NCBI GenBank assembly: GCA_045652465.1
Contig: JAZRUI010000012.1
Coordinates: 1-64,000 of the forward strand
Direction of reading: 5' to 3'
Source: SIG589 sp045652465
Lineage (GTDB): Bacteria; Bacillota; Clostridia; Oscillospirales; Acutalibacteraceae
DNA: 64,000 nucleotides
The notes under the pieces: model-generated
Database searches by the model: none
Seen by the model: only the letters and a program-made list of their open reading frames with translations
What the model was told of the DNA's origin: nothing
In this document: piece after piece, positions 39,037 through 48,450 of the stretch
Layout of the letters: each line of letters starts with the position of its first letter
Numbering within the stretch: position 1 is the first letter of the stretch
Position numbers and translations under genes: made by a program

Positions 39037-40056
39037 TTATTTTATAAACATAGCATCGCCGAAGGAGAAAAATCTATATTTTTCTTCAACCGCGGTTTTA
39101 TAGGCGTTCATTGTGCTATCATAGCCGGCAAAGGCTGAAACAAGCATAATGAGTGTGCTCTCGGGTAGGTGGAAATTGGTGATAAGTGCATCCATACATT
39201 TGAATTTATAACCGGGATAAATGAATATGGATGTATCATCGCTGCATTCATCGATAGTGCCGTTTTGATAGGCGCTTTCAAGCGTTCTGCAGCTTGTTGT
39301 TCCAACGCAAATAACGCGACCGCCCTTTGATTTTGTTTCGTTAATAAGGTCGGCGGTTTCTTTTGGAACATGGTAGTGTTCCGAATGCATAACATGGTCC
39401 TTAATATCGTCAACCTTAACGGGTCGGAATGTGCCAAGACCGACATGAAGTGTAACAAAACCGATGTTAACGCCGCGCATTTTAAGCGATTCTAACATTT
39501 CATCGGTAAAATGCAGTCCTGCAGTGGGTGCGGCAGCTGAACCGAGTTCCTTGGAATAAACTGTTTGGTAGCGTTCTTTATCCTCTAATTTTTCAGTAAT
39601 GTATGGCGGAAGCGGCATATTGCCAACCTCATCGAGAATGGAATAAAATTCGCCGCTATAACTGAAATCAATAATTCGGTTTCCGTTTTCCAAAACTTCG
39701 GTTACTGTTGCCGAGAGCTTATCGGAAAATGTGAATTCGTGTCCCTCACGAGCCTTTTTACCGGGGCCTGCGATTGTTTCCCAAAGATTGTCCGAAAGCC
39801 TTTTAAGCAGCACAAATTCAACAACTGCGCCACTATCAACCCTTGTTCCGAAAATGCGCGCGGGCAAAACCCTCGTGTTATTTAAAATAAGGCAGTCCCC
39901 TTCTCTTAAATGGTCTTCAAGAGAAGAAAAAACCGTATGCTCGATGTTGCCGTTTTCACGGTCTAAAACCAAAAGACGAGATGAATTGCGGGGCTCGATT
40001 GGTGTTTGTGCAATAAGTTCTTTTGGTAAGTCATAGAAAAAGTCGCTTTTTTTCAT
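39037..40056 (-). CDS. queA: S-adenosylmethionine:tRNA ribosyltransferase-isomerase
   Basis: The 339-aa protein starts with FFYDLPKELIAQTPIEPRNSS-type sequence and contains NNTRVLPARIFG near 55, PPYITEKL near 158, GSAAAPTAGLHFTDEML near 180 and the C-terminal NFHLPESTLIMLVSAFAG, all diagnostic of QueA. It transfers and isomerises ribose from SAM onto preQ1-tRNA, the step after Tgt. It is first gene of the queA-tgt-yajC unit, divergent from asd. Confidence 0.97.
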   Translation of the reverse strand: MKKSDFFYDLPKELIAQTPIEPRNSSRLLVLDRENGNIEHTVFSSLEDHLREGDCLILNNTRVLPARIFGTRVDSGAVVEFVLLKRLSDNLWETIAGPGKKAREGHEFTFSDKLSATVTEVLENGNRIIDFSYSGEFYSILDEVGNMPLPPYITEKLEDKERYQTVYSKELGSAAAPTAGLHFTDEMLESLKMRGVNIGFVTLHVGLGTFRPVKVDDIKDHVMHSEHYHVPKETADLINETKSKGGRVICVGTTSCRTLESAYQNGTIDECSDDTSIFIYPGYKFKCMDALITNFHLPESTLIMLVSAFAGYDSTMNAYKTAVEEKYRFFSFGDAMFIK

Positions 40057-40084
40057 AAAAAAATTTCTCTCCGCCTATAATTGT

Positions 40085-40113
40085 TTGACAAATAAATAAT
40101 AGAATGTTAAAAT
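40085..40113 (+). promoter_or_regulatory. Sigma-A promoter of asd-dapA-dapB
   Basis: TTGACA (40085-40090), 17-base spacer, TAAAAT (40108-40113), about 80 bases before asd. The leader is too short and AT-rich for a lysine riboswitch, and none is seen. Confidence 0.8.
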
Positions 40114-40193
40114 AAATCGATATATTAAATAATATTATATTGCAAAAAGCGATTATATTCAACTGTTTTTTGCAGCCGAAAGGACCGAGTTTT

Positions 40194-41273
40194 ATGAAAA
40201 AATATAATGTTGGTATTGTTGGCGCAACCGGTATGGTTGGTCAGCGCTTTGCTCTCTTGCTTGCTGAGCATCCGTGGTTTGAGGTTAAGGCTTTAGCTGC
40301 CAGCCCCCGTTCCGCAGGTAAAACATATAGCGAAGCTGTTGGCAACCGCTGGGCTATGACCGTTCCGATGCCCGAGAAAATGAAGGATATGATGGTTTAT
40401 GATGCCGTTGCCGACATTGATACCATTACCTCTATGGTTGATTTCGTTTTTTGCGCCGTTGATATGAAGAAGGATGAAATCCGCGCTTTGGAAGAGGAAT
40501 ATGCAAAGCACGAGTGCCCCGTTGTTTCCAACAACAGCGCCCATCGTTTCACTCCTGATGTTCCGATGGTTATACCCGAAATCAACGCTGAGCATATAAA
40601 TATTATTGAGGCACAACGCAAGCGTCTTGGAACTAAACGCGGCTTTGTTGCTGTTAAGTCTAACTGCTCGCTTCAGAGCTATGTTCCTGCTATCTTCCCG
40701 CTTTCCGATATGGGCGTTGAGAATGTTCTCGTTTGCACCTATCAGGCAATTTCGGGCGCAGGTAAGACCTTTGAAAGATGGCCTGAGATGGTTGATAATG
40801 TTATTCCCTTTATCTCGGGCGAGGAAGAGAAATCCGAGCAGGAGCCTTTAAAGATTTGGGGTCATATCGAGGGCGACAAGATTGTTAACGCTACCACCCC
40901 GAAATTCACCGCACAGTGCTTGCGTGTTCCCGTTTCGGATGGTCATATGGCTGCAGTATTTGTTTCCTTTAAAAATGCTCCCGATAAAAGCGAGATTTTA
41001 AAGGCTTGGCGCGAATTCAAGGGTAAGCCCCAGCTTTTGGGTCTGCCGAGTGCTCCCAAGCAGTTCTTGAACTACTTCGAAGAGGATAATATGCCGCAAA
41101 CCAAGTTAAACCGCAACCTTGAGAATGGTATGGCTGTTTCTATCGGTCGTTTGCGCGAGGATAGCCAATATGACTACAAGTTTGTTTGCCTCTCCCACAA
41201 CACTCTTCGCGGTGCCGCAGGCGGCGCTGTTCTCTTAGCTGAGCTTCTTTGTGCCGAGGGTTATATCGACTAA
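40194..41273 (+). CDS. asd: Aspartate-semialdehyde dehydrogenase (archaeal-type)
   Basis: The 359-aa protein reduces aspartyl phosphate to aspartate semialdehyde with NADPH. It has GIVGATGMVGQRFALLL at the N-terminus, the catalytic Cys in VKSNCSLQSY near 158, and the catalytic His in VSDGHMAAVFVSF near 253. Length and sequence style fit the archaeal/fungal-type Asd rather than the E. coli type. ATG 40194 is supported by AAAGGA; the upstream in-frame TTG is unlikely. It heads the asd-dapA-dapB operon. Confidence 0.95.
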   Translation: MKKYNVGIVGATGMVGQRFALLLAEHPWFEVKALAASPRSAGKTYSEAVGNRWAMTVPMPEKMKDMMVYDAVADIDTITSMVDFVFCAVDMKKDEIRALEEEYAKHECPVVSNNSAHRFTPDVPMVIPEINAEHINIIEAQRKRLGTKRGFVAVKSNCSLQSYVPAIFPLSDMGVENVLVCTYQAISGAGKTFERWPEMVDNVIPFISGEEEKSEQEPLKIWGHIEGDKIVNATTPKFTAQCLRVPVSDGHMAAVFVSFKNAPDKSEILKAWREFKGKPQLLGLPSAPKQFLNYFEEDNMPQTKLNRNLENGMAVSIGRLREDSQYDYKFVCLSHNTLRGAAGGAVLLAELLCAEGYID

Positions 41274-41306
41274 TATAACCGAATAAAATCTCGGAGTGAA
41301 TATTTT

Positions 41307-42188
41307 TTGAAAAAACTGATTTTCAGGGGTGCCGCAACAGCGCTTGTAACCCCAATGAACGAGGACCGTTCAATTAACCTTTCTAAAATAAAGGAAGTTG
41401 CAGAAAATCAGATTAAATCGGGCATTAACGCCTTAGTGGTTAACGGAACAACGGGCGAAGCCTCTACCCTATCGAGCGATGAACATGCCGAAACTATTGC
41501 CGCCGTTTGCGAAATAGCCAACGGAAAGGTTCCCGTTATTGCGGGCGCGGGCAGCAACGATACTGCGCATGCGCTATATCTTGCAAAACAGGCCCAGTCG
41601 CTTGGTGCCGATGCTTTGCTCATTGTTACACCATATTATAACAAAACCTCGCAAAACGGGCTTATTGAGCATTATTTTTATATTGCCGATAGAGTTTCGT
41701 TGCCGATAATTGTTTATAATGTGCCTGCAAGAACAGGCGTTAATATTAAACCCGAAACCTATAGAGAGCTTTCAAGACATAAAAATATTGTTGCCGCCAA
41801 AGAAGCGAGCGGAGATATTACCTCGCTTATACGGAGTTTGGACCTATGCGGCGATGATTTATACTTTTATAGCGGAAACGATGACCTAATAACCCCGTTT
41901 TTATCACTCGGCGGTGTTGGAGTTATCTCAGTTCTTTCAAATTTGCTGCCTGAAACGGTTGCAAAGATTTGCGAGCTTTGCTTTTTGGGCGATTATGAAA
42001 AGGCGGCAGCGATGCAAATTGAGCATATTGGCTTAATTGATGCCCTTTTTAGCGATGTTAATCCCGTCCCCATCAAGGAAGCGTTGAATTTAAGTGGTTG
42101 CGCGGTTGGTCCAACGAGAATGCCGCTATCAAAAATGAACGAAAAACTTCGCGGTAAACTGATTTTGGAGCTTAATAGATTTATTTAG
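41307..42188 (+). CDS. dapA: 4-hydroxy-tetrahydrodipicolinate synthase
   Basis: The 293-aa TIM-barrel aldolase condenses pyruvate with aspartate semialdehyde. Signatures are VNGTTGEASTLS near 46, the tyrosine in IVTPYYNKTSQ near 107, PIIVYNVPARTG near 131, and the Schiff-base lysine in IVAAKEASGD near 162. TTG start with GGAG upstream. It continues the lysine/cell-wall operon. Confidence 0.97.
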   Translation: MKKLIFRGAATALVTPMNEDRSINLSKIKEVAENQIKSGINALVVNGTTGEASTLSSDEHAETIAAVCEIANGKVPVIAGAGSNDTAHALYLAKQAQSLGADALLIVTPYYNKTSQNGLIEHYFYIADRVSLPIIVYNVPARTGVNIKPETYRELSRHKNIVAAKEASGDITSLIRSLDLCGDDLYFYSGNDDLITPFLSLGGVGVISVLSNLLPETVAKICELCFLGDYEKAAAMQIEHIGLIDALFSDVNPVPIKEALNLSGCAVGPTRMPLSKMNEKLRGKLILELNRFI

Positions 42189-42205
42189 AATCGGATGTGA
42201 AAATT

Positions 42206-42961
42206 ATGACAAATGTATTATTGAGCGGATGCTTCGGCAAAATGTGTGTTACGGTTGCCGGTGTTATCGCGGGAAAGGATGATATGCAGGTAGTTGCAGG
42301 CGTTGATATGTGCCGCGATTTAACCGCCTCCTTCCCTACCTACACTAATTTTGATGAGGTTAAGGAAATCCCCGATGTTATCATCGATTTTTCCGACCCC
42401 TCGAATTTGACCGACCTGCTCTCATTTGCTAAAAAGCATAACATTCCTGCCGTTATCGCAACAACAGGTTATAACGATGAGCAGCTTAAGGTTATCGAAG
42501 CCGCCTCAAAGGTAATACCCATTTTCTTCACATTCAATATGTCGCTTGGCGTTAATGTTTTGGTAGGACTCGCAAAGAGTGCTGCCAAAATTCTCGGTGA
42601 TGATTTTGATATTGAAATCATCGAAAAACACCATAATCAAAAAATCGATGCCCCGAGCGGCACCGCTATTATGCTTGCAAATGCCGTTAATTCGGTTTTC
42701 TCGGGCGAAAAGGAATATGAGTATGACCGCCACGCAAAGCGCGAGAAACGAAATAAACGCGAAATAGGTATGCATTCGGTTCGCGGCGGAACAATAGTTG
42801 GCGAACATGATGTTATTTTTGCGGGAAATGATGAGGTTATAACCCTCTCCCACACTGCACAGTCGAAGGCTCTCTTCGCCAGCGGCGCAGTTAAGGCTGC
42901 TGCATTTATTGCAGGCAAGCCCGCAGGAATGTATGATATGCAGATGCTTATAAATATGTAA
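42206..42961 (+). CDS. dapB: 4-hydroxy-tetrahydrodipicolinate reductase
   Basis: The ~251-aa protein has an N-terminal Rossmann region with an altered glycine motif (LLSGCFGKMCVTVAG) and the DapB signature IEKHHNQKIDAPSGTA near 145-160, including the two histidines and catalytic Lys. It makes tetrahydrodipicolinate, the substrate of Ddh encoded at the far end of this window. ATG 42206 and GTG 42197 are both possible starts; the ATG has the better spacing to GGATG. Confidence 0.95.
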   Translation: MTNVLLSGCFGKMCVTVAGVIAGKDDMQVVAGVDMCRDLTASFPTYTNFDEVKEIPDVIIDFSDPSNLTDLLSFAKKHNIPAVIATTGYNDEQLKVIEAASKVIPIFFTFNMSLGVNVLVGLAKSAAKILGDDFDIEIIEKHHNQKIDAPSGTAIMLANAVNSVFSGEKEYEYDRHAKREKRNKREIGMHSVRGGTIVGEHDVIFAGNDEVITLSHTAQSKALFASGAVKAAAFIAGKPAGMYDMQMLINM

Positions 42962-42963
42962 TT

Positions 42964-43000
42964 AAAAAATCCCGATGGTTGTTGCCATCGGGATTTTTTT
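42964..43000. terminator. Terminator after dapB
   Basis: AAAAAATCCCGATGG and CCATCGGGATTTTTT form a long stem with T-runs on both strands, ending dapB (+) and the small gene on the minus strand. Confidence 0.9.
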
Positions 43001-43208
43001 AGTCGTTATCTAAAACCTTGCGATTTTCGGCTTTTGGAAGACCTTGAGCAATTTTCGGAAAATCTTGATCCGAATCGTTAGTTGGCTGAATCTCATAGGT
43101 TCCGTATTTGTTGAGTAGTTCAAAGCAGTCGCGCGGCTGCGACATAATTGCCTCCGCCGAAATATCTCTAACAACATCGCGTTCTTTTTTGCGTTTCTTT
43201 TCATCCAT
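42999..43208 (-). CDS. Hypothetical small protein (69 aa)
   Basis: The protein is highly charged at its start (MDEKKRKKERDVVRDISAEA) and contains QPRDCFELLNKYGTYEIQPT. It has no membrane segment. ATG 43208 has GGGAG upstream. I do not recognise a family. It is divergent from the sleB-like gene and might be a small sporulation protein, which is speculation from position. Confidence 0.6.
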   Translation of the reverse strand: MDEKKRKKERDVVRDISAEAIMSQPRDCFELLNKYGTYEIQPTNDSDQDFPKIAQGLPKAENRKVLDND

Positions 43209-43291
43209 ATTTATCACTCCCAAACTATTATGCCCCTTTTTATCAATAAAAGTACAAGCGGCATATAATAATTTTGAAGGTTGGTGATGAA

Positions 43292-43732
43292 ATGTCCTTT
43301 AACGACCGTGAGTTATTGGCAAGAATGGTGCAATGTGAGGCGGGCGGTGAAGGTGAAGACGGAATGAAAGCAGTGGCAACCGTTATTATGAACCGCGTTA
43401 GAGTCAGCGGCGGAGAATATTTGCGAACCGGCAACGGAAGTCTTCAAAGGGTTATTATGCAGCCCGGTCAATTTGACTGCGCGATGACGGTTAAAAACGG
43501 AGTTCGAAACGACCAAAATATTTATAATATGTCGCCCGAGCCTATAAACTATGAGGTTGCGGATTGGGCGCTTGCAGGAAATATTTTTGGCCCTGTTGGC
43601 GATTGCCTTTGGTTTTATAATCCCTTTTCATCAGCTTGTAGGTCTGCCTTCCCCGGAAATTCCGGAACATTTCATACAAGGATTAATAATCACTGTTTTT
43701 TTAGACCTACCGAAGCATATTATGACACATAA
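43292..43732 (+). CDS. Spore cortex-lytic cell wall hydrolase (SleB/CwlJ family)
   Basis: The 146-aa protein is a Hydrolase_2 domain with the CwlJ/SleB pattern: LLARMVQCEAGGEGEDG near 9 (catalytic Glu), VATVIMNRVRV near 29, QFDCAM near 64, and GDCLWFYNP near 105. The lack of a signal peptide and peptidoglycan-binding domain makes it CwlJ-like. CwlJ degrades spore cortex during germination and depends on GerQ; the gerQ-like gene follows 11 bases later, as in Bacillus. Confidence 0.88.
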   Translation: MSFNDRELLARMVQCEAGGEGEDGMKAVATVIMNRVRVSGGEYLRTGNGSLQRVIMQPGQFDCAMTVKNGVRNDQNIYNMSPEPINYEVADWALAGNIFGPVGDCLWFYNPFSSACRSAFPGNSGTFHTRINNHCFFRPTEAYYDT

Positions 43733-43743
43733 AGGGTGATATT

Positions 43744-44250
43744 TTGAATAACGGTAGTTATAATACGATGAATATGAACGAAAACAACAGTTGGAACAAC
43801 AATCGGAATAATAGAAATAATATGAATAATGATGGTTTTGGCGATGCGGGCAATTCGCTTTACGGCGCAGGAAGCAATCAAATGCAGCGCGTTTGGAATA
43901 ATGATATGCAGGGCAACAACCAAACGGTAATGCTGCCTGATGTTTCCGTGCGAACAGGAACGCCTCAAGCTATCAGCATTTATTCCGCTGAGGATATGAT
44001 GCCCGAAACGATGACCAATACGGCATATATTCCCGCATATTTGCGCCACCAAATCGGCCGATGGATGCGAATCGAGTTTTTAATTGGCAACATATTAGAA
44101 GAAAAGGTCGGTCAGCTTTTGGATGTTGGCGCAAGCTATATAATTTTAAAAATGCTGGAACCCTCAACAACTATGCTCTGCGATTTATATTCAATTAAGT
44201 TCATAACAATAATTTATGATGTAAATCTTGAGCGGTTATATACAAGATAA
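43744..44250 (+). CDS. gerQ: Spore coat protein GerQ
   Basis: The 168-aa protein has an Asn/Gly/Met-rich low-complexity N-terminal ~60 residues and the conserved GerQ domain (IPAYLRHQIGRWMRIEFLIG near 98, GQLLDVGASYIILKM near 127). In Bacillus, GerQ is a cross-linked coat protein required to place CwlJ in the spore. It follows the cwlJ-like gene, consistent with that partnership. TTG start. Confidence 0.9.
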   Translation: MNNGSYNTMNMNENNSWNNNRNNRNNMNNDGFGDAGNSLYGAGSNQMQRVWNNDMQGNNQTVMLPDVSVRTGTPQAISIYSAEDMMPETMTNTAYIPAYLRHQIGRWMRIEFLIGNILEEKVGQLLDVGASYIILKMLEPSTTMLCDLYSIKFITIIYDVNLERLYTR

Positions 44251-44254
44251 AGAA

Positions 44255-44280
44255 AAAAGGCTGTCAAACGACAGCCTTTT
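44255..44280. terminator. Terminator shared by gerQ and the nusB-tyrS operon
   Basis: AAAAGGCTGTC and GACAGCCTTTT pair around AAAC, with T-runs on both strands, ending gerQ (+) and tyrS (-). Confidence 0.9.
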
Positions 44281-44284
44281 AAAA

Positions 44285-45505
44285 TTACATATTAACCTTA
44301 TGGAAAATTTTCTTGCCTTTTTTGATGATTATTTCGTTCTTTAAATCATCGGCGGTGTAACGGGTGTTGGGGTCGGTTATCTTGGCATCGTTAACCGAAA
44401 CGCCGCCCTGCTGAACGAGTCTTCTTCCCTCGCCCTTCGAAGCGATAAGACCGCATTCAACCATCAAATCAAGAATACCAACTGTTCCATCCTGGAAGAT
44501 AGCATCGGTTACGGTTGTGGTCGGCATATTGGCAGCAACGCCTGCACCGCTAAAAATAGCGCGAGAGGCTTCCTGAGCCTTGGTTGCTTCCTCCTCGCCG
44601 TGAACAAGCTTGGTAAGCTCATAGGCGAGAATTTCCTTTGCATCATTGAGTTGGCTGCCTTCCCAAGCATCCATCTTATCGATTTCTTCAACAGGGATGA
44701 AGGTTAACATACGGATGCATTTGAGAACATCCTTATCGCCAACATTTCGCCAATATTGATAAAACTCATAGGGAGTTGTTTTATTAGCATCGAGCCAAAC
44801 TGCGCCCGAAGCGGTTTTGCCCATCTTCTTGCCTTCGGAGTTCATAAGAAGGGTTATGGTCATGGCATAGGCATCCTTGCCGAGTTTTTTACGAATAAGT
44901 TCGGTACCGCCGAGCATATTAGACCACTGGTCATCGCCGCCAAACTGCATATTGCAGCCATATTCCTTAAAGAGATGGTAGAAGTCGTAGCTTTGCATAA
45001 TCATATAGTTGAACTCAAGGAAGCTAAGACCCTTTTCCATTCTTTGCTTATAGCATTCGGCACGGAGCATATTGTTAACCGAGAAGCAAGCGCCAACCTC
45101 GCGGAGGAGCTCAATATAGTTGAGCTTAACAAGCCAATCAGCGTTGTTAACCATTATTGCCTTATCATCGCCGAACTCAATAAAGCGTTCCATTTGCTTT
45201 TTAAAGCACTCGCAGTTGTGCTGAATTGTTTCGGGGGTCATCATGGAGCGCATATCGCTGCGGCCTGAAGGGTCACCGATATAGCCTGTGCCGCCGCCGA
45301 TTAAAACAACAGGCTTGTTACCTGCCATTTGAAGGCGCTTCATAAGGCAAAGAGCCATAAAGTGGCCAACATGAAGGCTATCGGCAGTCGGGTCGAAGCC
45401 GATATAGAATGTAGCCTTGCCGTTGTTAACAAGGTCTTTAATTTCCTGTTCATCAGTTACCTGAGCGATAAGGCCTCTGGCAACAAGTTCATCATAAATT
45501 TGCAT
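44285..45505 (-). CDS. tyrS: Tyrosyl-tRNA synthetase
   Basis: The 406-aa class-I synthetase has the HIGH variant HVGHF (GFDPTADSLHVGHFM near 40), the KMSKS variant KMGKT (near 228), and the tyrosine-pocket segment FLEFNYMIMQSYDFYHLF. A C-terminal S4 RNA-binding domain is present (about 340-406, GEGRRLVQQGGVSVND). The long form with S4 is the TyrS type. It is the last gene of the nusB operon, 15 bases after recN; no T-box leader is present. Confidence 0.97.
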   Translation of the reverse strand: MQIYDELVARGLIAQVTDEQEIKDLVNNGKATFYIGFDPTADSLHVGHFMALCLMKRLQMAGNKPVVLIGGGTGYIGDPSGRSDMRSMMTPETIQHNCECFKKQMERFIEFGDDKAIMVNNADWLVKLNYIELLREVGACFSVNNMLRAECYKQRMEKGLSFLEFNYMIMQSYDFYHLFKEYGCNMQFGGDDQWSNMLGGTELIRKKLGKDAYAMTITLLMNSEGKKMGKTASGAVWLDANKTTPYEFYQYWRNVGDKDVLKCIRMLTFIPVEEIDKMDAWEGSQLNDAKEILAYELTKLVHGEEEATKAQEASRAIFSGAGVAANMPTTTVTDAIFQDGTVGILDLMVECGLIASKGEGRRLVQQGGVSVNDAKITDPNTRYTADDLKNEIIIKKGKKIFHKVNM

Positions 45506-45519
45506 TTTGGAATCCTCCG

Positions 45520-47175
45520 TTAGTTTTGTGTATTTAACATTTCTTCAGCAGAAATTAAGTTTTGTTCGGTCAGCTCGCCGCCGATTATTCGCGCGAGCTC
45601 GCGTTTTCTTCCCTCGAAGTCGAGCGGCGAAATTTCGGTAACCGTTCTTCCGCCTATAACATTCTTTTCTATGTATAGGTGGTGGTCGGCGCGGGCGGCA
45701 ATTTGCGCTAAATGGGTAACGCAAATAACCTGTTTGCCTAAAGATACCTTTTTGAGCTGGTGGCCAACCTTTTGGGCGGCGCGACCGCTGATGCCGGTAT
45801 CAATTTCATCGAATATAAGCGTATCGATTTCATCACGATTAGCAAGAACGCTCTTGATGGAAAGCATAATGCGCGATAATTCGCCGCCTGAAGCGATTTT
45901 TGATAGCGGCTTTGGTTCTTCACCAATGTTTGCCGAAATCAAGAATTCGATGGTGTCACAGCCGTTTTTAGTGTATTTCCCCTTCCTGAAATCAACGAGG
46001 AATGTTACATGCGGCATATCAAGGAAGGCTAACGCATCGCAAATATCCTTTTGGAAGTTGAGCGCTGCCTTTTTGCGAGAATCGGTCAGTTTATTGCCGC
46101 AGGCAATTAAGCGCTCGGAGCAATTCTCAAGTTCACTCTCAAGCTCGGCAATTTTCTTATCCGAGAAGGTTATGGTTTCGAGCTCGGCGTTGGCCTTGTT
46201 TAAAAATTCAAGCGTTGCAGCCTCGCTTTTACCGTATTTCGCATAAAGCTCCTGCAAAAAGCTTAAGCGCTTTTCGGTTTTATCAACCTCTTCAGCATCA
46301 TACTCAAAGGAATTGATAAAGCTATAAAGCTCGCTTCTAATCGCATCGGCTTCGATTTGAATGGCGGCAATGCGTTCAGCGGTTTTATTAAATTCATCGG
46401 TTCCTGCTCCTAAAAGAGCGGAATTGGCGGTTGCCAACAGTTCAACAGCGCCATCCCCTTCTGCACCATCCAAGCAGGCATAAGCTGAATTTATGTTACG
46501 AATCAATTTATCGTAGTTTTTATAAATATCAGCCTTGCGCAAAAGCTCGGCGGTTTCGCCGGGGGTTATATTAGCGGCAGTTATTTCATTGATTTGATAT
46601 TTAAGCAGCTCTATCCTGCGGTTTTTGGTATCATCATCGATAGAAAGCTTGTTTATCTCGCTGTTAATTCTACGGTAATTCGCGAACTCATCGCGATAAG
46701 CCTCAAGCTCCTTTTGATTCTCGGCAACCTTATCGATGAATTGATAATGGGTGTCGGGGTTTAGGAGAAGCTGATTATCGTGCTGACCGTGAATATTAAC
46801 GAGATAGGCGGATATTTCGCGCAAAACGGCAGCGGTTGCGGGTTGCGCGTTGATTTTAACGCTTCCGTTGCCATCGGCACTGATAACCCTCTTAATAAGG
46901 AGATTTCCTTCTTCATCGGGCGGATATCCAAGCTCGCCTAAGGCGTTTTTTGTTTCTTTGTTAAGGTCGGTGAAAAGTGCGGTTACGGTTGCCTTCTTTT
47001 CGCCGCTGCGGATGAGATTTTTTGAGGCACGCTCGCCCAAAACGGCATTCAGCGAATCAATAATAATCGATTTACCCGCGCCCGTCTCGCCCGAAAGAAC
47101 ACAAAAGCCATCCAAAAACTCAATATCGGATTTTTCAATAACTGCTATATTTTCGATATGCAGGTATTCTAGCAT
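45520..47175 (-). CDS. recN: DNA repair protein RecN
   Basis: The 551-aa SMC-like ATPase has Walker A GETGAGKSIIIDSL near 30 and the coiled-coil middle region (about 150-340). Signature LSRIMLSIKSVLA near 430 and Walker B LIFDEIDTGISG near 455 follow. RecN acts early in double-strand break repair. The ATG 47175 is preceded by AAGGTG. Its place after argR is conserved in Firmicutes. Confidence 0.96.
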   Translation of the reverse strand: MLEYLHIENIAVIEKSDIEFLDGFCVLSGETGAGKSIIIDSLNAVLGERASKNLIRSGEKKATVTALFTDLNKETKNALGELGYPPDEEGNLLIKRVISADGNGSVKINAQPATAAVLREISAYLVNIHGQHDNQLLLNPDTHYQFIDKVAENQKELEAYRDEFANYRRINSEINKLSIDDDTKNRRIELLKYQINEITAANITPGETAELLRKADIYKNYDKLIRNINSAYACLDGAEGDGAVELLATANSALLGAGTDEFNKTAERIAAIQIEADAIRSELYSFINSFEYDAEEVDKTEKRLSFLQELYAKYGKSEAATLEFLNKANAELETITFSDKKIAELESELENCSERLIACGNKLTDSRKKAALNFQKDICDALAFLDMPHVTFLVDFRKGKYTKNGCDTIEFLISANIGEEPKPLSKIASGGELSRIMLSIKSVLANRDEIDTLIFDEIDTGISGRAAQKVGHQLKKVSLGKQVICVTHLAQIAARADHHLYIEKNVIGGRTVTEISPLDFEGRKRELARIIGGELTEQNLISAEEMLNTQN

Positions 47176-47191
47176 AACACACCTTCTGTTA

Positions 47192-47647
47192 TTAAAGCAT
47201 TTTGTTTAATTCTTTTGCAAGCAGCTCAGCCGATTCCTCGCCATCGGTTATGATAAAGATGGTGTCGTCACCTGCGAGAGAGCCTAAAATCATATTTTTA
47301 TAAAGCGAATCAACCGTTACGCAGGCGCTCGAAGCCATACCGGGATGACACTTTATAACAACATCGTTCATTGAATGCTTGATAGAAATAACCGAGTGGG
47401 CAAAAATATCGGCATATTTATCGGTTTTTTCAGCGCTGTTGGTTGAGGAATCAAACGCGCTGATATAGCGATAATTGCCTTCGCTATCAAGGGCTTTAAC
47501 AATTCTAAGCTCTTTTATATCTCTGGAAACGGTTGATTGGGTAACCTTATATCCCAAAGCAAGCAGGGAATTCATTAAATCCTCTTGGGTTGAAATAACA
47601 TTTTCGCGAATCATTTTAAGAAGTGAATCTTGTCTTTTATTTTTCAT
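47192..47647 (-). CDS. argR: Arginine repressor
   Basis: The 151-aa protein has an N-terminal winged HTH (IRENVISTQEDLMNSLLALG, then VTQSTVSRDIKELRIVKAL) and a C-terminal oligomerisation/arginine-binding domain (GSLAGDDTIFIITDGEES near 130). ArgR/AhrC represses arginine biosynthesis with L-arginine as corepressor; no arginine genes are in the window. It lies between nadK and recN. Confidence 0.95.
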   Translation of the reverse strand: MKNKRQDSLLKMIRENVISTQEDLMNSLLALGYKVTQSTVSRDIKELRIVKALDSEGNYRYISAFDSSTNSAEKTDKYADIFAHSVISIKHSMNDVVIKCHPGMASSACVTVDSLYKNMILGSLAGDDTIFIITDGEESAELLAKELNKML

Positions 47648-47651
47648 CGTT

Positions 47652-48437
47652 CTATCCTCTCATTTTTTCCGAAAGAGTTTCATAAAATGTGCTGTTTTTG
47701 ATTTTAATAAGCTTCGCAGTATGGGGCGCCTTCTTTATGGTTATAGAATCGGCTTCATGAACGGGAACCGATATTTCGCCATCGATGGTCAAATATGCCT
47801 CAGCATTTTGAGGAGATACTGCAAAAACCTCTAAAGTTGAGTTTTCGCTCAAAATAATGGGTCGGTCAAACAACGAGTTTGAACAAATCGGGGTTATGAT
47901 GAAAAGACCAAGCGCGGGGTCAACAACGGGGCCGCCAGCCGACATAGAATATGCGGTTGAGCCGGTTGGAGTTGCGGCAATAAGACCATCGGCGCGATAG
48001 GAAATTTCCGAGCCATCAACCAAGAGTTTAATATCTATCATTCGGGATATAGAGCCCTTGGAAATAACCGCCTCGTTAAGGCAATAATATTTGTTTTCTC
48101 CGATAGAAACCTCAAGGAGCATACGCTCATCGGTCTCATATGTACCCTTCTTTAAGGCTGATAAAAGCGATAATTCATTGGGAGATATATTTGCAAGATA
48201 ACCAATACGACCTGCATTTATACCCAAGATGGGAATATTATGCTCGGCGCCTGCTTTTGCAGCGTGGATAATGGTTCCGTCGCCGCCGATGGTGATAATA
48301 ATATCAACATCGTTGAGGTTATCAAGCGATTTCGATATGAAATATTCAATATTGTTTTCAGCTAAAGCGATTCTAACCTTCGCTAAAATGGTGGATGCGC
48401 CCTCTTTTTCGAGGTTAGGAACGATTATGGCTTTCAT
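47652..48437 (-). CDS. nadK: NAD kinase
   Basis: The 261-aa protein phosphorylates NAD+ to NADP+. It has the GGDGT motif (DIIITIGGDGTIIHAA near 47), NAGRIGYLAN near 75, the NE/D-type LNEAVISKG near 117, and DGLIAATPTGSTAYSMSAGGP near 149. ATG 48437 follows AAGGTG; the longer upstream reading frame overlaps tlyA and is unlikely to be used. Confidence 0.95.
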   Translation of the reverse strand: MKAIIVPNLEKEGASTILAKVRIALAENNIEYFISKSLDNLNDVDIIITIGGDGTIIHAAKAGAEHNIPILGINAGRIGYLANISPNELSLLSALKKGTYETDERMLLEVSIGENKYYCLNEAVISKGSISRMIDIKLLVDGSEISYRADGLIAATPTGSTAYSMSAGGPVVDPALGLFIITPICSNSLFDRPIILSENSTLEVFAVSPQNAEAYLTIDGEISVPVHEADSITIKKAPHTAKLIKIKNSTFYETLSEKMRG

Positions 48438-48450
48438 ATAAACACCTTCT

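Noticed and set aside
45506..45519. T-box leader for tyrS
   Set aside because: tyrS starts 14 bases after the recN stop within an operon, so no leader exists.
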